Positions 17,509 through 29,000 are shown, counted from the first letter of the stretch. The stretch: 64,000 nt of DNA from Bacteroidota bacterium (GCA_016718825.1 JADKCL010000022.1:62001-126000), one strand, 5' to 3'. Notes: generated from the sequence alone by a model not told the origin. Numbers and translations: made by a program.

Positions 17509-19873
17509 AAAACTCAATTCGATACTGCACGACGGGGAAAAATCCGATTTGATAATTGGTACGCAGTGACCGCGACGGAATGTCATAAACGACATTGAGC
17601 GGATTTTGAGTGTTGAAGACATTGGAGACATCAAAGGCAAATTCCTGACTCACTTTTTTGCTGTTGAGCCTGACTTTCAACCGGATATCTGTCCGGAAAT
17701 AATCCTTGAGCCTCTCCGTAAAGGCCTTGTCGGTTTCGTAAACGGCAAAAATGGACGTTTGCGAAGCCACTTCGTCGATCGGTGTATACCATTTTCCACC
17801 GGCGGTGGTCACACGGCCATCGATGCCGATCAAAACACGCTTGCGTTTCCCAAGCCGGTATTCGTATCCCCCTAGCAGGCTCAGCGTATGCTGATTGTTG
17901 AAAGAAGTGTTGCGCAGGACACCGTCGCTGCCTGCATATTGAGACTGAAACAGCGTCGCAGTTACGAGGAAGTAATATCCTTTGCTGAAGAATTTCTCAA
18001 AAGTGAGTTCAAGTCCATAGTTACGGCCCGTTCCTTTGTTGGCCAAACTGTCTGCGACCGAAACGACGTAATCCGAACCTTCGTTGAGCAAGGAATAGGA
18101 ACTGAGCTTGTTGCCATCCACCGGGACTTTGTAGAGATGCTGATAATAAGCCTCGGCCTTCAACCGGAAATCACGGCTGATGCTCCAATCATACCCCAAC
18201 ACAAAATGGCGGTTGCGGGTGAATCCCAAGTCCTGATTGGTGGTAGTATAGCTTCCGTCCGGATGTTTGGTTTGTATGTAGTAAGCGTACATCGGCTGCA
18301 ATTGGCTATGATCCCCGTAGGCCAATCCGATTGATTGGCGCGGGCTAAAGGACCATCGCAGGGCAAGCCTTGGCTCCAAAGCCTGCGACTTGTTGAATGT
18401 AAACAATTGATAGTGAATTCCTCCCGTCGCGGAAAGCTGTTCATTCAACCGCCATTTCCATTGCGCATAAGGCTGCAAAAGGTAGGAATAGCCTTCCACG
18501 CCCGTGAGCGTGCGCCAACCCAGACTCGTATCCGGCTGCAGGCTGTCGTAGAGCGAAAACATCATGCGATCTACGAATACACCTGTTTTCAGCGTGTGGC
18601 GGGTGCTGATCTTTGAATTGACGAGAAAATTGTAGCTGAACCTGCCTTGCCACGAGTCGTTGCGGTAAAAGGGTGTCGGTTCCTTGGTGAGGCGATCCAC
18701 ACGATCCACGACCGTACTTTGCGTGGAACCTTGGGTTGACAGTGTCTGCCTCAAGAAGGTATTCTTGCTCAAAAAAATCTGATGCTGCAGCCCGACGACA
18801 CCGGTATTGGTCCCATAGTCAATGTCATTCCCCGCTGGACCAAAAAAATCCGCAGTGTCGCGCTCGCTGTCCAAAACCAAGGCATGACTCAATCCGCCAA
18901 TGCCAAAAACGGAAAAAGTGCCGGCTTTTGAGGTTGGAAGGTGGATGTTAAATGAAATGTCTTGGTACTTGGGTTGTGCGCTCGTGCCAAATTTGATCCC
19001 CAATTCCTTCATCAGCTCCAACGTCGAATAGCGGTAATTGATCAGAAAGGAAGCGCCTGTTTTCTTCGAAATCGGACCTTCGGCCATGAACTCCAAGCCG
19101 TTGAAGCCAAATTGGCCTAGAAATTCGTATTGCTCATCGTTGCCTTTGCGCATTTTCAGGTCAAAGACCCCTGAAAGCGCGTTGCCATATTCCGCTGGAA
19201 AGGCACCTGTCATGAAGTCGCTGTTGTCGAGGACGTTGTTGTTCAAGATGCTCACCGGTCCGCCGGTTGTGCCAAACGTCGCAAAATGGTTGGGATTGGG
19301 AATGTCAATGCCGTTGAAACGCCAAAGCACCCCGCTCGGCGAGTTGCCCCGGATGATGATGTCGTTGCGGGAGTCATTGTTGGGCATCACCCCGGCGAAG
19401 TTGGAGGCCATACGCGCGGGATCGTTCCAGGAGCCGGCGTAGCGACGCGTCTCGTCGATCGTAAATTGCCTGGCACTCAGCAATGCCATTTCATTACGTG
19501 CTTCGTCCTTTTTTCCGGCTGTGATTTCGACGGTTTCCGTGGTGATCACCGCCTCGGTCATGCTGATGTTGAGCACCAGCTCATGCCCCATGTTCACGAC
19601 GATGTTGGGGATCGTGGCCGGCTCGTAGCCTACGTAGGCGGTACGCAAGGTGTACCTGCCCGCGACCACGCCAGTGATCTTGAACTTTCCCTCTACATCC
19701 GAAAATGCACCGGTAATCAAGGAATCCCCCCTGAAAAGGGTAACGGTGGTTCCCTCCAATGGCGCCTGCGAATCATGGTCCTTGACCGTACCGCGAATGG
19801 TTTGCGTAAATTCCTGTGCCTGGGCTGTGCATCCAAGCACCATCAAAAAAAGAAACAAGATCGTTGTGCGCAT
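17507..19873 (-). CDS. TonB-dependent outer-membrane receptor with carboxypeptidase-like domain
   Basis: A 788-residue receptor from the start at 19873 (MRTTILFLFLMVLGCTAQAQ, signal peptide). Residues ~25-110 form the carboxypeptidase-regulatory-like domain (IRGTVKDHDSQAPLEGTTVT, GKFKITGVVAGRYTLRTAYV). The plug follows (RNDIIIRGNSPSGVLWRFNG), and then a long beta-barrel ending VVQYRIEF with the terminal aromatic residue used by the BAM machinery. Known: these receptors import large ligands with TonB-ExbBD energy. No SusD partner is adjacent, so this is not a classical Sus pair; a metal, peptide or small-molecule ligand is possible. Confidence 0.92.
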   Translation of the reverse strand: MRTTILFLFLMVLGCTAQAQEFTQTIRGTVKDHDSQAPLEGTTVTLFRGDSLITGAFSDVEGKFKITGVVAGRYTLRTAYVGYEPATIPNIVVNMGHELVLNISMTEAVITTETVEITAGKKDEARNEMALLSARQFTIDETRRYAGSWNDPARMASNFAGVMPNNDSRNDIIIRGNSPSGVLWRFNGIDIPNPNHFATFGTTGGPVSILNNNVLDNSDFMTGAFPAEYGNALSGVFDLKMRKGNDEQYEFLGQFGFNGLEFMAEGPISKKTGASFLINYRYSTLELMKELGIKFGTSAQPKYQDISFNIHLPTSKAGTFSVFGIGGLSHALVLDSERDTADFFGPAGNDIDYGTNTGVVGLQHQIFLSKNTFLRQTLSTQGSTQSTVVDRVDRLTKEPTPFYRNDSWQGRFSYNFLVNSKISTRHTLKTGVFVDRMMFSLYDSLQPDTSLGWRTLTGVEGYSYLLQPYAQWKWRLNEQLSATGGIHYQLFTFNKSQALEPRLALRWSFSPRQSIGLAYGDHSQLQPMYAYYIQTKHPDGSYTTTNQDLGFTRNRHFVLGYDWSISRDFRLKAEAYYQHLYKVPVDGNKLSSYSLLNEGSDYVVSVADSLANKGTGRNYGLELTFEKFFSKGYYFLVTATLFQSQYAGSDGVLRNTSFNNQHTLSLLGGYEYRLGKRKRVLIGIDGRVTTAGGKWYTPIDEVASQTSIFAVYETDKAFTERLKDYFRTDIRLKVRLNSKKVSQEFAFDVSNVFNTQNPLNVVYDIPSRSLRTNYQIGFFPVVQYRIEF

Positions 19874-19885
19874 CGAATCCAGCAT

Positions 19886-20351
19886 TTTAGCCCCACAAAA
19901 CTAGTACCCCAAACGATGAAAAATGCGAAAGACGAGCATTTAAACCTTCAGTACACCAAAAATTGTGCGGAACCCAATTCTCCACCGATAGCGGAATGCA
20001 TGTTGAAAAAATATTCTTGATGATTGGTGCTGTTTTCGGCGGGAAAAGCCATAACTTTTGTACGCAAAGTATTTTACTTTTTCCCAAATCTTTCACAGAA
20101 TCGGGTCAGGGCAGCAGCAAGACAATCCCAAGTCTTGTTTCCTGGCCCGGTTCGCTTTTTTTACCCCTCTGCCTCCAAACATGTCCTGAGCCGCCAAAAA
20201 TCGTCCCGGTACGTTTACTTGCCACGAAAATCGTTTTCTGAGCGACCCAAACAGGGATAAACGGATGCCAAAGAAAAAAAGCGAGACCATCGGAATCGCT
20301 TCTTCTCAAGACTGAAATTGAACAATATTCTTGGGAGATTGGGGGAGGATT
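19886..20351. other. Gene-free stretch, about 470 bases
   Basis: No frame looks like a real protein, and no strong hairpin, tandem repeat or RNA gene was recognised. It separates the TonB receptor gene from the choice-of-anchor B gene, both leftward, so it should hold the promoter of the receptor and the 3' end of the anchor B transcript. Confidence 0.35.
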
Positions 20352-22034
20352 TTACCTCGCAATCATGATTTTTTGTTCCAAACGGGTGGATCCGGAGGAT
20401 AGACTCATCAAATAAGTTCCGGCGGCCCAAGAAGAACTTGGCAGTTCGAAATCTGCGACACCTGCCATCAGGGTCAATTTCTGACTGTAGATGTTGCGCC
20501 CCATGAGGTCGACGACTTCCAAATCGGCAACGGATGATTCCAGCGCCTCGATGCGAAGCGTGACAGATTCGCCAGCTTCGGAAGGATTGGGATAGGCCGT
20601 AAGGCTGAAGATGCCTTTGCCAAAGTCGACCTCTGCAACCTCGCCGTAAGAGAAGTTGCCGTCAAAGTCATTTTGGCGAAGGCGATAGAAGCTGCGACCA
20701 GGGAGTGGAGCATCGTCAAAAGCCGAATAGGCGCGAAGCGAGGTACTGTTTCCTGCAGCTTCCACCTCTGTCAAAGGTTCAAATTGCTCACCGTTTGCAG
20801 AACGCTCCACAGTGAAGCTGCGGCAACTCACTTCTGATTCCGTCGACCAATTCAAATGAACACGATCCTGCAAAACATCGGCCTCGAAATTGACCATGTT
20901 GGCGGGAAATACTGTATTGAATTGCAGGACAAAAAGGCCATTTTCGGTATCAGAGATCAACATGTTTCCCGAAGGCAATGGCGGATGGACACCCCAAGCC
21001 CCAAACATGCCCGTGTAGGTAGCATTCGAATTGGTATCGTAGTAGCCCACCCGATCAGGTGCTCCGGAATTGCTCACATTCCAAATTTGAAGGCCGTCCT
21101 GATAATAGGAGATATATGCGTAGTCGCCCACGACCACGACGTTGTGCGCAATACTGTTGGTGTGAGCGGGAGCAAGCAATGCAGACCTGAAATTGCTTTG
21201 CCATTGAATGTTGTAAGGATCGGCCAAGGAACCCACATGAACTCCCTTGTCTTGGGTTTCGTCGATCCAGACCATCGATTTGTTGTTTGCTGCTCCCCAG
21301 CCTGCATGTGAATATCCGGCTTCAGGATAACCAAAAAGAAAACCCAATGCATAGGGATTGCCAAGGTTGACCAGATCAAATGAGCTGAGTCCATTGTTTC
21401 CCATGAATGCATACAAGGTGTCGTTGTGGACGTAAGTATCATGCGTATAAGCACCCAAGAAAAAACTTGCAGCCAAGGTCGGGGCAGCTGGATGTCCAAG
21501 AATGTCCAAAATGATCACGCCATTCATCTGCGTATTGGCTCCGGAAACATAGATACGTCCAGATTGGGAGTTGATAGTCAGTGTATGGGCAGTGGTAAAA
21601 AAGGCATTGCTATTGAAGACAAGCGTCGGTGCCGCTGGAAGTGCTGTCAAGTCAAACACCTGCAATGTACTCCCAGCGCAGTTGTCAGAAATCACATAAA
21701 GGAAATTCTGGTATGTCGCAAAATCGCGCCATATCGTTGAAACGCATCCGCTGTTGAGTTGCGTGATATGCACCATTGCTGACGGATTGGTGATGTCGAT
21801 CACATGAACACCAGCCGTAGAACCGATGAATGCATACTCGCGACCACCGGCAGCATAGCCCCAAACATCATTGTATTGATATCCGGAGACCATTGGCAAC
21901 GCATTGTTGTCCCAATTCCCACGCAGCACCACATTCATGCTGCCCTGCGCCTTCACCAAGTTGATCGCCAAAATCGCGAGCAACAACGATGCTATCAACC
22001 CTTTCGATACGAACCTATTGTAAACAGCTTCCAT
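20352..22034 (-). CDS. Choice-of-anchor B family protein with T9SS type A sorting domain
   Basis: About 560 residues. Seen: signal peptide (GLIASLLLAILAINLVKAQ); a beta-propeller of LVIVP type with NDVWGYAAGGREYAFIGSTA, GVHVIDITNPSAMVHI, TIWRDFATYQNFLYVISDNC and HTNSIAHNVVVVGDYAYISY; then a fibronectin-like region (VHLNWSTESEVSCRSFTVER) and a T9SS type A tail (LTAYPNPSEAGESVTLRI, GTYLMSLSSGSTRLEQKI). Known: TIGR04312 'choice-of-anchor B' proteins carry various surface anchors, here the type IX signal. The start at 22034 fits the signal peptide better than the ATG at 22070. The ligand or enzyme activity is unknown. Confidence 0.9.
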   Translation of the reverse strand: MEAVYNRFVSKGLIASLLLAILAINLVKAQGSMNVVLRGNWDNNALPMVSGYQYNDVWGYAAGGREYAFIGSTAGVHVIDITNPSAMVHITQLNSGCVSTIWRDFATYQNFLYVISDNCAGSTLQVFDLTALPAAPTLVFNSNAFFTTAHTLTINSQSGRIYVSGANTQMNGVIILDILGHPAAPTLAASFFLGAYTHDTYVHNDTLYAFMGNNGLSSFDLVNLGNPYALGFLFGYPEAGYSHAGWGAANNKSMVWIDETQDKGVHVGSLADPYNIQWQSNFRSALLAPAHTNSIAHNVVVVGDYAYISYYQDGLQIWNVSNSGAPDRVGYYDTNSNATYTGMFGAWGVHPPLPSGNMLISDTENGLFVLQFNTVFPANMVNFEADVLQDRVHLNWSTESEVSCRSFTVERSANGEQFEPLTEVEAAGNSTSLRAYSAFDDAPLPGRSFYRLRQNDFDGNFSYGEVAEVDFGKGIFSLTAYPNPSEAGESVTLRIEALESSVADLEVVDLMGRNIYSQKLTLMAGVADFELPSSSWAAGTYLMSLSSGSTRLEQKIMIAR

Positions 22035-22294
22035 ACCAACAACCCTTTCTTTGACTAGACCCACACCCAACTGAAGACTTACGTCAGAAATCCACCCTGC
22101 AGTTCCTACCTAATTCTGACCGTTTAACTTAGGCGCTCTTCCGTTCAAAGCGCCACACCAACACCCTTATTTTCTATCCTCAAGTTAGGGAGAGAAAGTC
22201 CTGAAAACAAATTAAATTCCTCTTAAATGTAAGAAATTGGGCGATTCTGACTAGATTTGAGCTGGATTTTTATCATTTGATCAGGTCTGTTACC

Positions 22295-25219
22295 ATGAAA
22301 AAAACGCTGTTCGCCCTACTTTTTATCCTCTTCACCTCGATTTTGGCGCATTCCCAAACTGACTACTTTCAACAAGAAATTGTCTACAAAATCAATGTGC
22401 GGCTTGACGATAATTTGCACTTTTTGCATGCAAATGAGGAATTCACCTATACCAATCGCTCCCAAGACACCCTCGACACGCTTTTCATTCACCTGTGGCC
22501 CAATGCCTACAAGGACGAAACTTCGGCTTTTGCCCGTCAAAAGCTTGAAGATGGAGATTTGAAGTTCCATGATGCAGCCTCCGAAGACCGTGGTTTCATT
22601 GATAGCCTGAACTTCACCGTGGATGGCAAGCCAGCAACTTGGTCCAATTGGCAAGGCAATCCAGACATCGCACAATTGGCTCTGCCCTCCCCCCTGCTTC
22701 CCGGTGGTAAAATCGTCGTTGCGACCCCATTCAGAGTCAAAATCCCCATTTCATTCTCCCGATTGGGGCATGTAGGACAGCAATACCAACTCTGCCAATG
22801 GTATCCAAAGCCAGCAGTCTATGACCTTGAAGGTTGGCACCCCATGCCCTACCTCGACCAAGGAGAATTCTACAGCGAATTTGGAACGTTTGATGTCAAA
22901 ATCACGTTGCCTCGCAACTATGTCGTCGGTGCCACGGGAGACCTTCCCGAAAATGATCCTGAAATTGAATGGCTCCAAGAAAGGGAACGCAAATCCCATG
23001 AAATGTTTGACTTACCGGTTGCAGAGGCCGTATGGAAACCCGAATTCGCTCCTGACGACCTCAAAACCCTGCATTTTCACCAAGAACGCGTCCATGACTT
23101 CGCCTGGTTTTGCGACAAAAACTACTACGTGTTGGCAGACACCGTGAACCTGCCCGTTTCCCGAAGGCCCGTGCGCTGCGTTGCCATGTTTACCAACCTC
23201 GACCGCAACTTGTGGGAGCGCGGCCCGGAATATGTCGCCAAGGCAGTTTTCCACTATTCCAAGTGGAACGGCGACTATCCCTACAACCATGCCACGGCGG
23301 TCGATGGCGCTTTGAGCGCAGGCGCGGGGATGGAATATCCCAACATTACCGTGCTCGGCGCGGGTGGCAGTGCCTCCAACCTCGAAATGGTGACGATGCA
23401 CGAAGTCGGCCACAACTGGTACTACGGCATCCTCGGCTCCAACGAACGTGCCCATCCTTGGATGGATGAGGGACTTAATACCTTCTTCGAAAGCCGTTAT
23501 TGGAAGGAATTGCACAACGATAAAATGAATCTCATCCCTCAAGGGCTGCAAGATCGCCTCGGATTCAATTTCACACATACTTTTATGAATCAAGAGGGCT
23601 ATCGTTTGTCCGCAGCACAAAACGTAGATCAGCCCGTCGAAGGACATTCGGCAGAATACACAAGCACCAACTACGGCGTCATAGTGTACATGAAATCCGG
23701 ACTTTCCTTCAACTACCTCGAGGACTATCTCGGCCGTGAAAAAATCGACAAATGCTTCCATACCTATTATGAAAGGTGGAAGTTCAAACATCCGCAGCCC
23801 GAGGACATCCAAGCGGTGTTTGAAGAAGTCAGCGGTGAAGACCTCGATTGGTTTTTTGACGCCTACCTGAATGGCAAACACAAGGTGGATTTCAAGATCA
23901 CGAAGCAGAATGAGAACACCTTCACCATTTCCAACAAATCAGGTACGGCCTTGCCAGCTTCGTTGTCCTTGCTCGATGACCAAGGCAAGGTGATTTCGAC
24001 CTATTGGACCAAGCCGTTTCTGAAAGACACCACGGTCACGGTCACCGAGCAAGACTTCACCGCAGCCAAAGTCAATGCGAACGGAGAAATTCCCGAGCTG
24101 AAGGAATTCAACAACAGCTATCGGAAGGGCCTTTTCCCCCACCGCAGGCCATTCGCATTGGATTTCCTCTACAAATTCCCTTCACCTGACAAATTCCACC
24201 TCGGACTCGCCCCTGTCATCGGCTACAATACCACGGACGGTTTTATGGGCGGATTGCTGCTCTACCACAACCTGTTCCCCGAACGTCCATTTTCCTTCCA
24301 TGTCATGCCGATGTTTGGATTCGGGAATTCTCATGTCGTCGGCAGCACAGGCTTCACCTACAGGTGGTTGCCGAGCAAAGTCTTCCGCAAAATCGAATTG
24401 CAGGGCAAAATGTCTTCCTATTCGACCTTCTTACGCATTCGTCCGAGCTTGACCTTCCACATGAACAAAGCCCTCGAACGCAGCCCTTTTACCAGCAGCT
24501 TGAGCTTGCAGGCGCAGATTCTGGCCAGGCGTTTCGACGATGGTCCCTTGGCACCCGACGATTGGTACCTGCCCGTCTATGGTGCCGCAAAATGGAATAC
24601 GCAGGCGCATACCGTACTTTCCGACTTCGAATTGGCTGCCGAATTGGGTGGAAACATTGCAGAACCCGTCGGCAGAGCCTCCATCGAAGGCAGTTACGCC
24701 CGCCGCATCCTCAAGAAAATGCGTGGATCCGTTCGCGTCTTCGGCGGATTTGCCATGGCACCCAACGGCACACCTTATTTATTGCAATACCGTGTCTCGG
24801 GCAGCAGCGACCCCTTCGGAGAAAACATCCTCTTTGACCGTGCGCAATCGACATCTTGGCTGAGCCACCAAATCACGCGCGACCATGGCGGCTTCAGCAG
24901 CTTGACGGGACGCAGCTTTGACCAAGGCCTTCTCAGCGTCAACGGCAACCTGCGCCTCCCGGGCAAATTCTTGTCCATTTTCGGGGATTTTGCCGTGGGC
25001 ACTTCCCGATTCTTTGTCGTTGGGGAGCCGAATGCCTACTATGACCTGGGCCTTCGCATCAGCATTTTGAAAGAATCGCTGCAATTCAACTTTCCGATTG
25101 CCGGCACCGTCTTTGGCGGGCTTCCGAGCAGCGGCAAAGTATGGTGGCAGGGCGTCAATTTCAGCATTGACCCGCTCAAATCGATTCGTGGACTGGGCCG
25201 TGGCTTGATTTCATTCTAA
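22295..25219 (+). CDS. M1 family metallopeptidase with C-terminal barrel-like domain
   Basis: About 974 residues starting at 22295 (signal peptide MKKTLFALLFILFTSILAHS; the ATG at 22277 is less likely). Residues ~40-560 are a gluzincin peptidase: GAGMEYPNITVLGAG (the GAMEN-like substrate loop), and the zinc site HEVGHNWYYGILGSNERAHP with a Glu in WMDEGLNTFFE, giving HExxH-18-E. The last ~330 residues are long amphipathic strands ending RGLGRGLISF, an outer-membrane barrel pattern with terminal Phe. Inferred: a peptidase exported to the outer membrane and held by its own barrel. The stop overlaps the SDR start (TAATG), so the two are co-translated. Confidence 0.9.
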   Translation: MKKTLFALLFILFTSILAHSQTDYFQQEIVYKINVRLDDNLHFLHANEEFTYTNRSQDTLDTLFIHLWPNAYKDETSAFARQKLEDGDLKFHDAASEDRGFIDSLNFTVDGKPATWSNWQGNPDIAQLALPSPLLPGGKIVVATPFRVKIPISFSRLGHVGQQYQLCQWYPKPAVYDLEGWHPMPYLDQGEFYSEFGTFDVKITLPRNYVVGATGDLPENDPEIEWLQERERKSHEMFDLPVAEAVWKPEFAPDDLKTLHFHQERVHDFAWFCDKNYYVLADTVNLPVSRRPVRCVAMFTNLDRNLWERGPEYVAKAVFHYSKWNGDYPYNHATAVDGALSAGAGMEYPNITVLGAGGSASNLEMVTMHEVGHNWYYGILGSNERAHPWMDEGLNTFFESRYWKELHNDKMNLIPQGLQDRLGFNFTHTFMNQEGYRLSAAQNVDQPVEGHSAEYTSTNYGVIVYMKSGLSFNYLEDYLGREKIDKCFHTYYERWKFKHPQPEDIQAVFEEVSGEDLDWFFDAYLNGKHKVDFKITKQNENTFTISNKSGTALPASLSLLDDQGKVISTYWTKPFLKDTTVTVTEQDFTAAKVNANGEIPELKEFNNSYRKGLFPHRRPFALDFLYKFPSPDKFHLGLAPVIGYNTTDGFMGGLLLYHNLFPERPFSFHVMPMFGFGNSHVVGSTGFTYRWLPSKVFRKIELQGKMSSYSTFLRIRPSLTFHMNKALERSPFTSSLSLQAQILARRFDDGPLAPDDWYLPVYGAAKWNTQAHTVLSDFELAAELGGNIAEPVGRASIEGSYARRILKKMRGSVRVFGGFAMAPNGTPYLLQYRVSGSSDPFGENILFDRAQSTSWLSHQITRDHGGFSSLTGRSFDQGLLSVNGNLRLPGKFLSIFGDFAVGTSRFFVVGEPNAYYDLGLRISILKESLQFNFPIAGTVFGGLPSSGKVWWQGVNFSIDPLKSIRGLGRGLISF

Positions 25220-25989
25220 TGGCAACGACGATCGACCTCACAGGGCAGCGGATTTTGGTGACCGGCGCAAGCCGGGGAATCGGAGCCGCGCTTGCACGCC
25301 ACCTGATGGATTCGGGTGCGACGGTTTGCCTGCATTACAACCGTCAAAAATCAGCCGCAGAGGCGATTCTGAAAGGAAACACCACCAATTCCTGTATGGC
25401 GCAGGCCGACTTGGCGGATCCTGCGGCTTGCACGAAGCTGTTTTACGAAGCCGTCATGAAAATGGGCGGCCTCGACGGACTCGTCAACAATGCCGGTGTC
25501 GCCTACCTCTCCCCCATTGCTGCGCCCGATGCCGATTGGCTCGAGGATTGGAACCGCACGATGGCGGTCAATTTGAATGCTGCAGCGATTTTGTCGCGGC
25601 TCGCGATCCTGCATTTCCAAACAAATGGCGGCATCGGCGGCCGCATCGTGCATATCGCCTCCCGCGCCTCCTTCCGTGGCGACACCCCGGAATACCTCGC
25701 CTACGCTGCAAGCAAGGCGGGCATGGTCGCACTGCACCGCTCCATCGCAAGGGGATTCGGCAAACGCCAAATCAAAAGCTTCCTGATCGCACCCGGATTC
25801 GTCCGAACCGACATGGCCCAAGACTTCATGGACGAATACGGCGAAGACTACGCCCTCAACGACATCGCCTTGCCCAAACTCACGGAGCCAGCAGACCTCG
25901 CACCGATGGTCACATTGTTAATGAGTGGCTTGGCAGATCATGCGACGGGGTGCACGATTGATGTGAATGCTGGGAGTTATGTGCATTGA
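25219..25989 (+). CDS. Short-chain dehydrogenase/reductase
   Basis: A 256-residue classical SDR: cofactor loop VTGASRGIGAALARHLM (TGxxxGIG), NNAGVAYLSPI (NNAG), catalytic Ser in IVHIASRASFRG, catalytic YAASK in YLAYAASKAGMVALH, and PGFVRTDMAQDF. The last residues TGCTIDVNAGSYVH replace the usual 'DGG' ending. It uses NAD(P)(H); the substrate is unknown, with 3-oxoacyl reductase-like activity possible. The start overlaps the preceding stop by one base. The gene ends just before the AT-richer defence-like island, so it marks the left border of that island. Confidence 0.93.
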   Translation: MATTIDLTGQRILVTGASRGIGAALARHLMDSGATVCLHYNRQKSAAEAILKGNTTNSCMAQADLADPAACTKLFYEAVMKMGGLDGLVNNAGVAYLSPIAAPDADWLEDWNRTMAVNLNAAAILSRLAILHFQTNGGIGGRIVHIASRASFRGDTPEYLAYAASKAGMVALHRSIARGFGKRQIKSFLIAPGFVRTDMAQDFMDEYGEDYALNDIALPKLTEPADLAPMVTLLMSGLADHATGCTIDVNAGSYVH

Positions 25990-26046
25990 GTGTTTTATTA
26001 GTATTTTTTCCCATATATTTAGCATTATTTTGAATTAACTTGCACC

Positions 26047-29000
26047 GTGTCCTCGGCGAGAGAAATATTGACGCAAGCGCTGAAGCCTTTTGGGATGGAT
26101 CCAGAGGTGGAGGGCTTGTACTTTATCGAGGATAGAGAAATCCACAAGAAACAGCCGAGTCTGTTTTTGGCGCTTGAGATTGCAGAACGATATGGAGCTG
26201 ATGCGGTTTACTTGCGTTTCTTTGAAGATGTCAATCGCCTTCCAAAGCCAGAAGTCTATGTTTATTATCAGCAAGACTTTTCTCCTGACAGTGAAGCGAA
26301 AATCAAAGAACGAATTCGCAAGGTGTGGAACGCTGGTTTTGTACAACAATGCTATTTCTTCTCTCCGACCGAAGCCAAGCTTTATAATGGTTGGGAAATG
26401 AAGCCCAAAGGGTCAGAGTTCTTACCCATTCCGCTCGAAAATCCATTTCGTTGGAATGATCCAAAATCGCAGAAGCTCATCGATCAGTTCCAAGCCAGAT
26501 TATTGGACACCGGACTATTTTGGGAAACTGCAAAGGGGAAATCATTTAAGCAAAAGGGTACAGCTTACCACCAACTGCTGGAATCCGTAAAAGGTGTGCG
26601 TGCAAAGCTGGTTGCACAATTTCCCGAGCAAGAAGCCATCGTCAAGCGCTTGCTTGTGATGACCATTTTACTTCGATATCTTGAAGATCGCGGTGGCGAG
26701 CAATCTGCGTTAAAGCCAAAAGAATTCTTTCCTGATTTCTGTGGTAAGTTACCGCCTTCCTTGGGTTCGGTCTTTAGAAATGAGTTCGAATGTCTTAAGA
26801 TGTTCAAAAGGCTTGCCGAAAAGGATCATTTGAATGGTGAGATTTTCCACCTTCTGCCAGCTGAGATAGATGCGATCAAGAAATTGGACTTAGAGTACTT
26901 CGCAAAATTCGCAGAAGGCGATATTAGCTGGTGTACCAAAGTGAAGAATGAAAAAGGGCAACTGAGCCTTTGGAAATGGTATTCATTCGATGATCTCCCT
27001 ATCGAACTCATCAGTCATATCTACGAAGATTTTGCCGTTGGGAAACAGGAAGATGGCTCAACCAAGGCAGAAGGCGTCGTTTATACACCACCACAACTGG
27101 TTCAGTTCTTGCTCGATGAGGTTTTGCCACTCAACAATCAAACAAAACGAAATCCACGGATTTTGGATCCTGCGTGTGGGTCTGGGATTTTCCTGGTAGG
27201 AGCCTACAAGAGACTCATACAACTTTGGAGATTGGACAATGCCTGGAAGAAGCCTTCCAAGAAGGAAATTCCTGTCCTACAAAAATTGCTGAAAGACTGC
27301 ATTTTTGGTTGCGATATCAATACAGAAGCCACACGGCTTACATATTTCTCGCTTAGCCTTGCGCTGTTGGACGCATTGTCCCCGAATGAGATATGGGAAA
27401 ATGTCCATTTTGAGAACCTGACAAGCATTGGGAAAGTTGGTGATGATTTTGACGCCAATCTTTACGATAAGGACTTTTTTAAGGTCGTCAGTAGATTGGG
27501 TAGGTTCGACTTGATCATCGGGAATCCTCCATTTCTGTCCGAACTCACCGAGGATGCAGAAACTGTAGCTTCCAAACTTAAAGACGAGATAGGGCTTCCC
27601 AAAATCCCAGACAACCAAATTGCACTTTTGTTTTTGGCGCAATCACTTGAAATGCTGGAGGAAAATGGAAAATGTTGCCTTGTGTTGCCATCGGGACCTT
27701 TGCTCTACAACAACGGCGCTCATGGTTTTCGTCGTTATTTGATCGAACGACACAAATTCAGAACGATTTTTGATTTTACACCCCTTAGGAGTTCGTTATT
27801 TTCGAGTAGTAGCACCAAGGCCAAGCCTGCAGTCATTGCAGCAATCATTGACAATTCGATCGATAAGCAATCTGGCATAGCACACGTCATCATTCGCAAG
27901 AATTCCATGGCGGAAGAAAACGTGGGTTTCGAGACAGATACCTATGATATACATTGGGTTTATCGGGATGAGGCATTGGATTCGGATCGTATATGGCAGG
28001 CGAATTTTATGGGTGGAGGAAGGCTGGCGTTTTTGGTGAAGCGATTTGCTGGCACTCCATCCTTCGGAGATTTTCTCCTTAAGAAAGAAAAGGAACAAAA
28101 TTGGGTGTACGGCGAAGGATGGCAGTTGGCAACTGCTCAGGCTCCCAATGTCAAGAAAAAACCAGTAGTTAGATGTCTTGAATTGGCTGATAAGGAAAAC
28201 CGTACATCAGAAGAGGAACTTGAGGTTAGTCGACTTAGAAAATCACATGAAGGAACATGGATTACGGGCAATAATTTTCTTGAAACGGAATTCTTGACGA
28301 TCAACGGAATAGACAATCGTGGAGTTGCCGTCTGTAGTGATCGGTTCTTTCATCGCCCAAGAACACGCAAACAGAAAATATTTGCCCCACCACATTTATT
28401 GATGAAGGAGGGAACCGATGATGGGGGAATGTTTGTCGGGTTGACACACGAATACCTAACATTCAAGGACAAAATTGTCGGAATTCACTGCCCTTGGAAA
28501 GAACTTGATGAGCTCTATTCAATTGAAAAGTATCTTAGGAGTCCATTTCAAGTGCCTCTGCTCTGGCTCTTTAGTGGGCAAGTTATAGGCAATAGAGAAG
28601 GAGTACCTGTCTTGGAGGATATTCTTGCCCTTCCTTATCCTCCAATTAAGTTCTACGCCATCGAAGAAATCTTACTAGAAGACATCACCAAATTCCAAAT
28701 CGATTTCCGAAAAAACGGAACCAAGAGCAAGGTGCTGGAGCCGATAGCAGACCCCAATGATCAGATGCTGCAAGACTATCAGGAATGGTACCTCAAAGTG
28801 CTCAACTCAGTGTACAAAGATTTCAAACCGACTACTCCTATTTTTGGAAATGGATACATCGGTTTCGCCTTCTATCTCGGTGATGAACCACGGACGACGA
28901 TGCCGAAGAATTCAAACGAATTTGAACAAAAGGTTATGCGCATTCTCCATTACCAACACTCGCATCAATTATATGTGCGCCGCATCCTGACCGTGTTTGA

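Noticed and set aside
19963..20350. Small protein or RNA gene between the TonB receptor and choice-of-anchor B genes
   Set aside because: Short frames there have no conserved features, and no stable hairpin or RNA signature was recognised.
25990..26046. Possible Bacteroidota promoter (TTG and TATATTTA) before the methylase
   Set aside because: The spacing (25 bases) is outside the usual range and the -7 box has a mismatch, so it is not listed as a feature.
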